Part shown: positions 1 to 9,124 of the stretch, one piece after another | How positions within the stretch are numbered: position 1 is the stretch's first letter | Layout of the letters: every line of letters begins with the position of its first letter | NCBI GenBank assembly: GCA_907163375.1 | Contig: CAJQUW010009045.1 | Span: forward strand, 372,001 to 436,000 | From: Prostheceraeus crozeri | Taxonomy: Eukaryota; Platyhelminthes; Polycladida; Euryleptidae | Length of the DNA stretch: 64,000 nt | Direction: 5' to 3' | The notes under the pieces: model-generated | What the model saw: only the letters and a program-made list of their open reading frames with translations | Database searches by the model: none | What the model was told of the DNA's origin: nothing | Position numbers and translations under genes: made by a program

Positions 1-169
1 ACAGACTGGGAACCAACTAAAGAACAGATTGACAGTTCATAGACATAACATCAATAATCCCTTACAAGCCCCATTACCTGTCAGCAAGCATATACACGTA
101 GCTATTTGTGCAAAGAATTCTCCGATAAAGTTCAAAGCTATTTTAATTCTAAATTCAAACCTCTGTTAA
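1..169 (+). mobile_element. GIY-YIG endonuclease tail of a Penelope-like retroelement (fragment)
   Basis: The frame starting at base 2 is open from the window edge to a TAA at 167-169 (55 codons). It reads QTGNQLKNRLTVHRHNI, then PVSKHIH. This is the middle of a GIY-YIG nuclease domain of the kind that follows the reverse transcriptase in Penelope-like elements (typically YIG-Q/E-T-G-x-x-L-x-x-R-x-x-x-H-R, then P-V-x-x-H). The YIG itself would lie off the left edge. The following AT-rich tail carries a hammerhead-like sequence, which also fits this family. It is a 3' end of an element cut by the window; its intactness cannot be judged. Confidence 0.6.
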
Positions 170-241
170 ACTCCATATGTCGTGTATAATTTCTACATGT
201 CCTTTGATGATTTAATCATTAGTTGTTATGATTTCGTGATA

Positions 242-299
242 TCCTGTGTGCATGAGTAGGTGTTAAAAATACATCGAAACCGGTCGCACATCACAGGGA
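242..299 (+). other. degenerate hammerhead-ribozyme-like sequence
   Basis: The stretch has CGAAACCGGTC (the GAAA box, a tiny stem III and a UC cleavage dinucleotide). The bases before the core (TCCTGTGTGC) pair with those after it (GCACA and CACAGG), as stem I would. The 5' core should read CUGANGA but only a partial ATGAG is present, so the copy is probably decayed. It lies about 70 bp after the GIY-YIG stop, where Penelope-like elements keep such ribozymes. Confidence 0.3.
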
Positions 300-328
300 T
301 CTGACTTTTGGTTTTTATTTTTTAATTT

Positions 329-332
<4 letters not shown>

Positions 333-366
<34 letters not shown>
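333..366. repeat. (TA)n microsatellite
   Basis: About 17 perfect TA dinucleotides follow an AT-rich stretch. It is a plain simple-sequence repeat with no sign of function. Confidence 0.95.
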
Positions 367-367
<1 letters not shown>

Positions 368-451
368 CTATATGAGATGGTAGCTAGAGATCAAACTACT
401 AGAGAGTTCTAGTTTTCCAATTCTTCGCACAACTTGCTGACAACCAAAGCC

Positions 452-950
452 CTAAGTTTCTTTTCTGAGGTTTGATCTCTTCTTCGTAATTATGTCAGAC
501 AACATGCTAAACTGCCGCTCTACATCTGCATTTGCGTGTGGAATGATGATCCTCGCTCGTGCCAATTTCACCAATGTGGGGAAGCTCTTCTCAGAATCGA
601 TCTTCTTCCAAAGCCCCACTACATCCAAACAATCCATGTCATCCGTGAGAGCCGAACTTTGTCGGAGTCGAGCCTCAACTTCCAATGAAGTTCTTTCTTC
701 AGTACTGATGACACTCGGCAACAGATCAGCAGCAGCATTAACCCAATGCTCAAAGTCAGGACTCGCTTGGTTGTGTGGTGCTAGAAGCTTGCATGAGGTA
801 ATGAAGTCATTTCCAAATGTCAAGTAATCCAAACGTTTAGCAGTGCCTTTCTCGAAGAAAGCGTGTACTTGTTTCAGGACGGTTGACTGATCGCTAGGTG
901 AAAGAGCATTAAACGATTTCCGAGCATCTGATCCTAAAGAGATGTAGGGA
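452..950 (-). mobile_element. hAT-family transposase, C-terminal fragment
   Basis: The minus-strand frame at 452-832 ends with HANADVERQFSMLSDIITKK, then RSNLRKET. This is the hAT C-terminal dimerisation signature: an aromatic or small residue, A-x-x-E-R-x-F-S, then a basic R-x-x-L. It is preceded by W-K-K and P-x-L-x-x-L-A-R typical of the same region. Similarity continues weakly upstream to about 950 (F-x-K-G-T-A-x-R-L-D-Y-L). No DNA-binding BED finger or catalytic core is present, so this is a truncated, inactive piece of a DNA transposon. No terminal inverted repeats were found around it. Confidence 0.7.
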
Positions 951-1477
951 CCTAGCCAAATGTTTTATCTTTTACATCGATCTTCCAAACAGGTTTCGAT
1001 AGTCTAGTCGGCTTAACAGATCATAGAAACCATCATAATGGAGATTTATCATGTACGTTTCCAAAACTATATGCTTTGACAACATTAAAATCGCTGATAT
1101 AGTCAATAGTCAATTTAGGACCAAATCATATAATGTTATGTTTACAATGAAAAGCTTCAGATTCGCGCCTCGATCTGAACATTCGCGCCTAAAATCCCCA
1201 TTTTCGCGCTAAGCGTGCATTCGCGTCATAACCGAGACACTGGAATTACTTTATCGTCTTTAACTATGAACTGTATCATTTTGTAATGTATTCACCGCAC
1301 CACCGTGAAACAATAAAGCATTATTCTATTCTATTCCATCATTGACCATAGATCACAGAATGCTGAATGCAGTGTTCGTAGTCCGTCAGCTCAGAATTTT
1401 TAGACCGCTAAAGTTTTTTCGGAATCACACAAAAAAGTAGAGTAAAGTGTCAAGTAAAGTCAAGTAGAGTAAAGTCA
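951..1477. other. gene-free stretch with repeated TTCGCGC motif
   Basis: No coding region is supported. Between about 1161 and 1217 the motif TTCGCGC(C/T) or close variants occurs four times in otherwise AT-rich sequence. A run of AAGTAAAGTC-like 10-mers occupies 1436-1480. I see no other structure. Confidence 0.6.
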
Positions 1478-1591
1478 AGTAAAGTGTACAAACAGACACT
1501 TTTCGTTGGTGTAACTGCAAATTTTAACATAGAAATTTCAGGAAAATTGTTGATATACTTGAACAAAAAGTGTCTGTTTGTACACTTTACT
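1478..1591. repeat. short inverted repeat (hairpin) beside AAGTAAAGTC repeats
   Basis: AGTAAAGTGTACAAACAGAC (from 1478) is repeated in reverse complement ending at 1591, with 27 bp arms separated by about 60 bp. It may be the ends of a very small MITE or simply a hairpin. No target duplication is evident. Confidence 0.7.
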
Positions 1592-1859
1592 TCATCCTCT
1601 GTCACTGAATGATAACTCATTTGAAAGATCATGATCTGTAGATGATTTCTATAATAACCAGTTCAACAAAATACCAATTTGTGTAACTTTTATGAGCAAA
1701 AATTCGAAAAAATGGAGTCAACACCTTAAATGTCACAATTTTACCACTGGAAATACATAGGATTGTGTTATCCTCTATATTTCTGAAAAGCAAATGATCT
1801 GATCCGGCAGACGCGAAGTTTTGAAGTAGATTAGAGGTGTACTATGCTATGTGAAAGTT

Positions 1860-2147
1860 TTATGTACTACCTCGTTCCCTGCACAACTTCACGCTAGCTC
1901 CCGGACTAAGATGCGATTTATTATCATCTTCATCGGTCCTAGTCTGGATTTCTTTGAAGAACTTCCAATTCACCGCTGGGCCATCCATATAAATTTGGTA
2001 AACCTTCCTGAGAGATAGTGTACCCAGTCCTGCAAGAAAGCCTGTGATCAATCCGTTCGATGCGTAGTGACCCAAATATCGAGAATCCAAATAGCGGTTT
2101 AAAACTATCTTTCTGTCAGTGTCAAAGTATCTCATGTGGAGATCCAT
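1860..2147 (-). mobile_element. transposase-derived fragment (RNase H-like, hAT-related)
   Basis: The frame reads MDLHMRYFDTDRK, then YLDSRYLGHYAS, then MDGPAVNWKFFKE. This motif set (D-x-H-x-R-Y-F/W-D, R-Y-L-x-S-x-F-x-G-H, M-D-G-P-x-V-N-W-K-F) belongs to a family of transposon-derived proteins that is widespread in invertebrate genomes and has an RNase H-like fold. Only a ~95-residue piece is present and no zinc finger or downstream part was recognised, so it is a relic. Exact superfamily assignment is from memory and is uncertain. Confidence 0.5.
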
Positions 2148-2681
2148 TTGGTTTGTTTGTGTGACCTTGTTGAGGCCTTCACAAAAATGAATGGTAAAAA
2201 AGCGCTGGGTTCAGCATTCAGACGCTACATCACAATTACAATTTATTAGTTAGATTCTATAAGAAATGCATTAAAGATAATTATTAAGAAATTCAGTCCT
2301 GAAATAAAGAATTCAGAGAAAAATTATTGGCTTTCTTTTGGAAAGAATCTAGTCTTTCAAATTTTAATGACAAACATAAATTTACTGACATTTTACTGAC
2401 ACAAGCTCAAATGACAATTTACTGACCTCAGTCACCATGAATTGTCCAAAGAAGCAAATGTACAAATTGCAGATGGAGCTCTATCTCTACCTTGTACGAG
2501 ATTCTCTTGGTTTCATTTCATTCAGCCTTCACAACCGTTTTGGTGGCTATTTCAGCTGTATAGTGAAACATAAAATGCAGAATACAAAGGCCAGAAATCT
2601 GTAGCACTGAAGACTAAGAGCGCGCAAAGAGCACAATTTTTTTTTAATTTCGCCATATACGTGATGACACAAGAGATATCC
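2148..2681. other. gene-free stretch left of the Polinton
   Basis: AT-rich non-coding DNA. I see no repeat, promoter or coding signal. It ends with ATATCC, the left copy of the target-site duplication of the adjoining Polinton. Confidence 0.6.
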
Positions 2682-2980
2682 AGTAGTGAAAACTGTGCCC
2701 TACTTGCGACGGATAGGTATATGGATGGGTACATGTAAAATTTAGTGTTATGAATAGGAACATGTATAATTCAGTGTTATGAATAGGAACTTGTATGAGA
2801 TCTGTTTTACTGGATAGGTACATGTGTTTGGTACAATCGGTTAAGTACACTGTGTTTCGGAACGTCTATGAGCGAACTTGTGTGACTTGGTTCTGAGCAC
2901 TTGGGTACGTACCGATAGACGTCCGTTGTTTGATTTTGAATGGGTTTGCTCAATTGCGACTATTGTGACCATTGTAATAA
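2682..2980 (+). repeat. Polinton left terminal inverted repeat
   Basis: It matches the reverse complement of 15052-15360 almost throughout, with scattered substitutions and a small indel near the inner end. It contains an internal near-duplication of the phrase TGTTATGAATAGGAAC (around 2747 and 2777). Confidence 0.93.
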
Positions 2981-3497
2981 TGATTGAAAATATGAAACCT
3001 TAATGTGCATTTATGATTTTATTACTTCCCAATATGAAAATCAATTCCGGAATTATGTTTAAAGTGAAAAGACAAGAGATTTACGATGTAAATATTATTT
3101 AAGATTGAAAAACAAGTGAAGTGTAGAAGTCTTTTCCCGTAGGGGACTCTATTATTTTCAAGAAATCGTCGCTCCATTCTAAAAAAAAGTTACATTGTTT
3201 GTGAACTCGTGTTCTATTCGATGAAGCGGACACTTGACGGATATTTGGTTGCGCCTTTGAAGTGCTGTTACGATTAATAGCCTCCAAAGGGCCAATTTGC
3301 AGTCACATGAGAGATGAATGTCCATGTCCAATCGTCCACCCATGATTGTTTCACTTCCATTTTCAAAGAAGAAGAGTTTCGACATGCTTTTGGATAAGAA
3401 GTTGGAAATTATAATCTCTTGAGGAAATAAACTTTAAAGTTTGGTACAATTACATCTTTATATGTTAATAAACTTTAGGGAAGTTCGGTACATCTCT

Positions 3498-3538
3498 GAT
3501 TGGCTGTTAGGATTTCCTTTGTTTAAAAAGTATATAAG
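3498..3538 (+). promoter_or_regulatory. CCAAT plus TATA promoter of the first plus-strand Polinton gene
   Basis: An inverted CCAAT box (GATTGGCTG, about 3498) is followed about 30 bp later by TATATAAG at 3531-3538. The ATG of the next gene is at 3620, which leaves a 5' leader of roughly 50 nt. Spacing is typical of RNA polymerase II promoters of small DNA viruses. Confidence 0.6.
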
Positions 3539-3619
3539 TCCGAGGTTTGTACCAATTCTTATCAAAGGTTCTAATCCTCACGTTTACAAGTTACAATTAT
3601 TTTAAATCTACAAGTCATA

Positions 3620-4081
3620 ATGGATCGCAAACAGGAAGCCGCAGTTGAGAACGGTACTGCTGATCGTACCACTTCGCCAGTGGAACGTACCAATACACCT
3701 CCCCAATCTCCGATGGAGCGATCGACAACACCAAACGAGCCGGTGGTGTTCACCCAAGTCCCTGCATCGCCCGACTACTCGAGTGATGAAGATAGTGACG
3801 TATCAATCGAGACGATGCGTCACATGGATAAGAAGTCCATGCGAACGCCACTTTATGGAAGGGTCACGGTCAAAGTGAAGAACGCCCCGAAAAAGTACCA
3901 CACCAAACGGGTCTTCATGCGAATGGAGCCGAACGAGCGGAACCTCACAACCGCTCTCGAATTTTCGGTCATCGACCTTGACACACCACGTCGCTGTCCC
4001 TGTGCGCCCAAGAAGACCAGGATCCATGTGCAAGTGGACTTGAAAAAACTTGTACCATTTCCTTACCTTGATGACATTTAG
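3620..4081 (+). CDS. small acidic-headed protein of the Polinton, unknown role
   Basis: A 153-residue protein with its own TATA promoter and a downstream T-rich, AATAAA-poor tail. Residues 1-60 are low complexity, rich in Thr/Pro/Ser/Glu (SPVERTNTPPQSP, TTPNEPVVF), and end in the acidic serine cluster SSDEDSDVS, which looks like a casein kinase 2 target. The second half is basic and more ordered (GRVTVKVKNAPKKY, RRCPCAPKKTR). I recognise no family. It sits alone on the plus strand at the end opposite the virion genes, the usual place of an early or accessory regulatory gene, but that role is inference. The start is supported by the promoter spacing. Confidence 0.65.
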   Translation: MDRKQEAAVENGTADRTTSPVERTNTPPQSPMERSTTPNEPVVFTQVPASPDYSSDEDSDVSIETMRHMDKKSMRTPLYGRVTVKVKNAPKKYHTKRVFMRMEPNERNLTTALEFSVIDLDTPRRCPCAPKKTRIHVQVDLKKLVPFPYLDDI

Positions 4082-4329
4082 TGTGTTTTTTTAATCTCTT
4101 TATTTAATATTCATTTGTATATATGAACAGACTTGTTTTATCATTTCACAAATCGGTCTTCAATTAAGGTCTGAATGGGAAAGGGGAATAACTATCTACA
4201 ATTAATGATGTTCAATAACTGAATTGAAACAAAAATCAAATATGAAGACTTCAACTTGAAATAAATAGGAACATATAACTTTTAAAGAAACAGTTATGTT
4301 GTTAATTTTAAAATGCTTGCAGCAGTCCA

Positions 4330-4648
4330 GGATGATATCATAAATGTGTCATACACGACACCATAAGAATGAGAATGAAAAGACCTTTCGAATGATATAG
4401 GGTATGTACCAATTCGATGGGAAAATCCTAGTTGTATGCAACTGTATGCAAGCAGACAAATGTTAGATTTTTAAATTCACTAAGTTTTTAGCCCATTCTT
4501 TAAAGGCATGTAGCTCTATAGTTATATGTCATACATGTGTCATACAATACACCATTAGAATCAGCATGAAAAGAGCATTCGAATGATATATTGTATGCAC
4601 CCATTTGATGAAAAAATCCTAGTTGTATGCATCTGTATGCAACTTGAA
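4330..4648. repeat. ancient tandem duplication (period ~193 bp)
   Basis: About 125 bp at 4330-4455 (with GTGTCATACACGACACCAT and TTCGAATGATATAGGGTATG) recurs at 4523-4648 in diverged form (TTCGAATGATATATTGTATG, AATCCTAGTTGTATGCA). It is non-coding and lies inside the Polinton where other members keep replication genes. Confidence 0.7.
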
Positions 4649-4798
4649 AACTTCCAAGTTTTTTTTACAAAAATGACTAAGTTTACAAATTTTCAAACTT
4701 CAAGTTTTACAACTAAAAATGACCATAATATACAAACCTCTACACTTGACCTTGACCTTCATACACTTCATACACGGCGGGGGGGCCTCAAAATTGCT

Positions 4799-4842
4799 TC
4801 CCTAACCCTAATCCTAACCTTAACCCTAAACCTAACCCTCAT
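4799..4842 (-). repeat. telomere-like (CCCTAA)n tract
   Basis: CCCTAACCCTAATCCTAACC is followed by further CCTAA-type units for about 44 bp, i.e. degenerate TTAGGG repeats read on the minus strand. It is an interstitial telomeric-type sequence inside the Polinton, next to a G tract (GGGGGG at ~4780). Confidence 0.8.
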
Positions 4843-4843
4843 C

Positions 4844-5035
4844 ATTAAATTTAATTATTTAAATTTTAGCGCGAAATTTGAATTTTCGAAATTTGGCGCG
4901 CAATTTGAAATTTACAATATCTTAAACAATTCAAGCATCTGATATCTTTAAATTCACATCATTAAATTTGATTATTTAAATTTTGGCGCGAAATTTGAAT
5001 TTTCGAAATTTAGCGCTTAATTCAAATTTTAATGT
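4844..5035. repeat. duplicated AT-rich unit carrying E2F-like TTTGGCGCGAAA motifs
   Basis: A unit starting CATCATTAAATTTRATTATT occurs at about 4840 and 4957. Each copy contains two inverted GCGC-type sites in an A/T context (TTTTAGCGCGAAATTT and AAATTTGGCGCGCAATTT in the first; TTTTGGCGCGAAATTT and AAATTTAGCGCTTAA in the second). Sites of the form TTTSGCGC are the E2F consensus. Whether they bind anything is unknown. The stretch from 4082 to about 5320 holds no gene. Confidence 0.6.
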
Positions 5036-5324
5036 TCCATTCAAATCACACGTTTTATATCTTCAAATATGAATCATTATATGACTATTAATAATAACAT
5101 GTATATCAAAGTAATATATCAGTCCATCAGTTCATATTACTTTGAATTCACTATACTGTTTACATGTAGAAATCTTTCAACACATTTGATGGCACTTCCA
5201 TTTCTAAGTTTAAAAATAAACCAGCTGTTTAATTTTTTGTTTGAGTTATCAATTTTGTTTGACCGTACCAATTCCAGGATGTGATGTCATAAGGTTTTTG
5301 TTCATAGTTGCTTTGTCAATTTCA

Positions 5325-5436
5325 TATATAAAGAAGTTGCACACAACGAATTTTCACTCATTTTCAAATAATTCAGTGTCCATAGCAGACGTCGTTCTTC
5401 GTTCCTCCGTTCTCCGATTCATACTACAATTCTGAA
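5325..5436 (+). promoter_or_regulatory. possible promoter and spliced leader of the TBP-like gene
   Basis: TATATAAAG at 5325-5333 is followed about 100 bp on by AAG|GTGAGT, a strong splice donor after 5436. The next supported coding frame begins at 6008 directly after an AG, with no ATG for the first 90 or so codons, so an upstream spliced exon would make sense. This link is inference. The interval 5440-6000 is AT-rich and empty otherwise. Confidence 0.4.
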
Positions 5437-6007
5437 GTGAGTTTCACTACCATGTTGTGCTACTTTATAGGATATTCGGGAGTAGAAACATTATTAAGTT
5501 CTTATAACCAAATAGCTTTAAATATAGAAGCTTGGGTTTTAGGATAGGAACACTTTATGTTACATTATTAACCATGTTTTTTTAATTTTTCATCCTAAAT
5601 CAAGTCATTGAGCGAGAGACATGAATATATCAGTTTAAATGTAAGTGTATTTAAATCAACAAGATTTTCACAGTTTGTTTATAAATATAAGATACCTAAA
5701 TAAAGCCTTCATCCATGTTAAATATTCAGTCTGTCATCTTCTAACAGATGTATAAAATTCAAGCTTGTTTAATTAAACCAATTGAGAAGTGGTTCAAATT
5801 TTTGAAATCTCATTTTCATTCTATTATTATTTCGAAATTAAATAATGATTAATCAGCTCCTTCCAAATTTCATGTCTTTTTATGAACAAACCCTTTCGAA
5901 TGAAATTGAACTTTCGAATCTCAGTTTCTATTTCATCCATGAATTTATTTCTTCTTAAGATTTGTCAAATATTAATCTAGTACTTAATAAAGCTTTGAAG
6001 ATGGTAG

Positions 6008-6388
6008 TTGACTCGGATCAAGATTCCTCTCGATGACAAGGTATGGATAAAGTGTGATTCAACAGTCAAACTATACGTCTGCTCACCAAAGCGGGAAGAT
6101 GTTGAATATCGATTTTTTCGTTTCAGTGACGTCATATGGGAAACCTTTACAAGGGAGATACTACCACAGATAACGTCATTCATTAAAGATGGAGGACATC
6201 AAACGGTTGGAAGTTGTAAACCGGATGTTAACTACAAAAGCAAAGTCAAAACTCAATCTACAAGAGATCGAGAGGAGTATACCCAACCGAAAACAATGGT
6301 TGCTGATAAAACGCAAATTGAAGCCGACAACGAGGTTACATCTTGGAAGACCCTCAATGTTAACATGGAGGATTCAGAGGAAGGATAA
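6008..6388 (+). CDS. unrecognised Polinton reading frame upstream of the TBP-like frame
   Basis: A frame open for 126 codons that reads TRIKIPLDDKVWIKCDSTVK, then CSPKRED, then RFFRFSDVIWETFTREILPQ. The early part has balanced hydrophobic spacing that looks like real protein; the later part is Lys/Thr/Glu-rich. No ATG lies near its start, so it is either an internal exon or part of a decayed gene. It overlaps the start of the TBP-like frame. Function unknown. Confidence 0.45.
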   Translation: MTRIKIPLDDKVWIKCDSTVKLYVCSPKREDVEYRFFRFSDVIWETFTREILPQITSFIKDGGHQTVGSCKPDVNYKSKVKTQSTRDREEYTQPKTMVADKTQIEADNEVTSWKTLNVNMEDSEEG

Positions 6389-6701
6389 ATCTCTCACTAT
6401 CCTATTCTTTCCAAATGGAACAATCCAATGTATTGGAAGGGTCATGGAAGGTGATCTCTCATATCTACACTTTACTTTGGAACATTTACTTGGTGAGTCA
6501 TTATCTGATTGGAAAGTGAAGACAATGACCGTGTTATGTGAATTGCACTATCACTATGACTTCCGTAAAGTTACATCATCACATAATCTAACTTATGAAG
6601 TGGAGCTATTTCCAGCAGCTCAATTGACTAACTGGCATCCATATCATGTTCATGTGTTCCATAATGGAAAGATTGTGATAACCGGCATTAAAGACAAGTG
6701 A
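6189..6701 (+). CDS. TATA-binding-protein-like protein in the Polinton
   Basis: The last ~100 residues follow the two-lobed TBP core. The first lobe piece LTILFFPNGTIQCIGR resembles the TBP strand pair T-A-L-I-F-S-S-G-K-M-V-C-T-G. Then comes the second lobe: WKVKTMTVLCEL (TBP: F-K-I-Q-N-M-V-G-S-C-D-V), YEVELFPAAQLTNWHP (TBP: Y-E-P-E-L-F-P-G-L-I-Y-R-M-x-x-P) and VHVFHNGKIVITGIK (TBP: L-L-I-F-V-S-G-K-V-V-L-T-G-A-K). It ends just after this, so the last TBP helix is short or absent. TBP bends TATA DNA to start transcription; large DNA viruses carry diverged copies. Here it could serve late-gene transcription, but that is inference. TATA boxes do precede several genes of this element. The ATG at 6189 may not be the true start. 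Confidence 0.6.
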   Translation: MEDIKRLEVVNRMLTTKAKSKLNLQEIERSIPNRKQWLLIKRKLKPTTRLHLGRPSMLTWRIQRKDKSLTILFFPNGTIQCIGRVMEGDLSYLHFTLEHLLGESLSDWKVKTMTVLCELHYHYDFRKVTSSHNLTYEVELFPAAQLTNWHPYHVHVFHNGKIVITGIKDK

Positions 6702-6863
6702 TGTGCCTCCCATCATATGTGATTTGAAAAAATGTTTCATGAAAACCAAATTGTAGATTTTGTATATATGTGAATAGATAATGAAATATGAACATATTTT
6801 TGTTTTCCTTATAGACCCTTGTTTTGGAAAAAAGAGAGCAAGTTAATGATACAACATAAAACT

Positions 6864-7328
6864 TTATTTCAAAACTGTTTCGACATATTTAGTAAGAATT
6901 ACATCATTTTTATCACAGTTTTTTGAAAATAGTTCTAAAGCACTTTTACAGTTATTTTTCAATGGTTTCTCATTGACAAAATAGAGTACATAGCCACCGC
7001 ACATTAGGGATGTATTACTTTGAAGTGGGAACGATGTCACTTTCCTAACAGTCCAGGAGAACCTGTTCATCCATAATGCGATATCATGTAAACGAGGTTG
7101 ATTAAGAGAGTCAAAATATTCGGCCACTTTATAACGATTGATATATACAGCAATCCAATGTTTTCCGGGAAGATTGTTGGTATCCGTATTGATGATAAGC
7201 GAACAAGGATAGAAAGGAATTGAATCAGGTAAATTATCTCTAGAAAAGACATTGAGAAATATTGTCTTGGAGTAGGGATGAGCTTTCCTCATTTTCCTCA
7301 AGATTTCTATGTTGCTTAAGTTACTCAT
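6864..7328 (-). CDS. PRO: adenain-like cysteine protease of the Polinton
   Basis: A 154-residue frame with the adenovirus-protease-like (C5/Ulp1 fold) arrangement: F-x-x-V-F-S-R-D-N-L-P near residue 30, then NTDTNNLPGKHWIAVYI carrying the catalytic His, EYFDSLNQP, and LMCGGYVLYFV carrying the nucleophile Cys. In Polintons and adenoviruses this enzyme trims capsid and core proteins during particle maturation. It is the last gene of the minus-strand virion block, directly after the capsid gene (a few bases apart). Length matches the compact Polinton version. Confidence 0.88.
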   Translation of the reverse strand: MSNLSNIEILRKMRKAHPYSKTIFLNVFSRDNLPDSIPFYPCSLIINTDTNNLPGKHWIAVYINRYKVAEYFDSLNQPRLHDIALWMNRFSWTVRKVTSFPLQSNTSLMCGGYVLYFVNEKPLKNNCKSALELFSKNCDKNDVILTKYVETVLK

Positions 7329-9081
7329 CTCTGATAGCTGACAGTCACGTCTCTCATTCTTGTTATCTCAACTTTGCTATCATAGATAGCATAAATGAGA
7401 CAAGTAATTGTTTTCTTCAAAGGTGACTCAAATAATACCTCCAGTCGTAGATTTCCAGGCTTTGTAACTCCTACGCTTTCACCACCTAGATCTGCATCTG
7501 CTGTGAGGTACATAATGAAGAAGTAGCCATTCTTGTACATATCCATTGTAATTCCATTTGAATCATCTGTATTAAACATGTTGAGGGCGGTGAAGGTAGA
7601 ACCATATTCACGTGCGAATTTACCAACTTTGAAATTAGCCTTATATGCTTTGCAAGATACAAATTTCCCATCCTGGTAGAGTGCTAGTTTGCTAACTATA
7701 AGTGTTGGAAATTGAATGGATTCTTTTCGAAAGCACCGATGAATGCCTCATTTTCCACAAATGTGATATACACCGCCTTTGGCATTGCAGTGGGAAAAAG
7801 ATTTGGGTAGGCATGTGAGGATGATCCCGCACCAATTGTGAAGTTTGTCAACATACTGTGATTAACTGAATATATTGCATTGTTTTTCCTCAATCCTGTC
7901 GCATGCTCGTTGATGACTGACGGGTTCATTGTTACTCGCCTTACATTGAGCACGGCATTACTTATGTTAACTTGATAGTTTGTAGCTCCAAAAGCCATTA
8001 ACGCGAACTCAGGATTTGCACGAATAAATTTTATTTGCATTTTAACCTGTGATAGCAGATATCTAGATTGACGAAGGAAATCAAGATAGACAGGTCCTTT
8101 CAAGTATAATTCCTTTGAATCCGCTGTTAAACCCATTCGTCTTTTTAACCCTGTATTTGAGACATCATCAAAGCTGACCACCCAGAAACTTGCAAGTGTG
8201 ACTGTTTAGCTTGCTTTTGAAATTGCGCCATTTTATGTATGTATGTATGCTCCATATGGATATGCTCGATCCCCTCCTTCAATCTGTTTGTCATTCAATA
8301 TTAGATACACATCTGAGAACAGACTGGCAATAGGAAGATTTGCCAATCCCACTTTATCCTTGGATGAATCAATATTTGTACCATCAGTCTTCTTAATTTG
8401 TATACACAACTCTAAATCAATGGATTGACAGTCAATATAATCTTGAGGATTGGCAGGTATATCAAACTGAATAGGCTGTTGGTTACCATCGATATTTGTT
8501 GTGGGGACTATGTCTACAATTGTTGAGGAGATGATGTCTGTCTGATGAGGGGGAGAATCGAAGAAACACAAAGCCGAATTGATACTCTGCATCGTATTAG
8601 CTCTATAAATATGTTGTCTTCCTTCATTTTGACTTGTTTCTAGTAGCTGTGGAATTTCGTTTGCGCTTGTTTTCACTCGACGTCTAGATTTAGAACGTGC
8701 TGCTCTAGTCGGCTTTTTACTTTTCCTGCGTCTTTGCTTAGTAACTCGACCGGATCCAACTTGTCTTGACTTCCTACGCTTCTTCTGAACTGTACGTCTC
8801 GTCTTTGTTAAATCATCTAATGCGTCTATGGCAGATTGCTGCGCGCGCATTTTCATAGATTCACCGATATCCTCACCTTGAAGCGCATCAGCTGCAACAT
8901 TTGCACCAAAATCTAAAGCCCTGCTTCCAACACGCTTCATGATTGGCACGCCATACTTTTTGAGTGTTGGAAGAACCATACGTCTTAGTGCACCAAATAT
9001 GCCTCCTCCAACTTGTCGTCTACCTCCAACAAACACGGGATAACCGCTCTGATATGATGGTCTACTGTAAATGCCTGTCAT
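7325..9081 (-). pseudogene. core/capsid gene region (F54H12.2-like capsid protein) of the Polinton, broken
   Basis: The 5' part (about 8650-9081) codes for a basic protein: GYPVFVGGRRQVGGGIFGAL, an amphipathic helix stretch and a long Arg/Lys tract (KKRRKSRQ, KQRRRKSKKPTRAARSKSRR), the look of an adenovirus-type minor core protein. The rest is the well-known F54H12.2-like family of Polinton capsid proteins: CFFDSPPHQTDI, QFDIPANPQDYIDCQ, SLFSDVYLILNDKQIEG, YPYGAYI early, and FENEAF-type and KNPFNFQ motifs late, ending in an EITRMRDV-like tail (family form: E-I-D-R-N-R-N-V). I take it as the probable major (double jelly-roll) capsid protein, though the roles of the two Polinton capsid genes are from memory. 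The region is a fossil with about two breaks. Confidence 0.8.
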
Positions 9082-9124
9082 TATGACTATTGAATAACTA
9101 TGGAAGTCACAATAGCGTAAAGCC

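Noticed and set aside
492-827. Plus-strand frame of 111 codons opposite the hAT piece
   Set aside because: Antisense shadow of the transposase fragment; no domain and no start context.
975-1570. Possible tandem array CRISPR-like AAGTAAAGTC units
   Set aside because: The units are short, overlapping and unspaced, and the organism is an animal. No CRISPR is present anywhere in the window.
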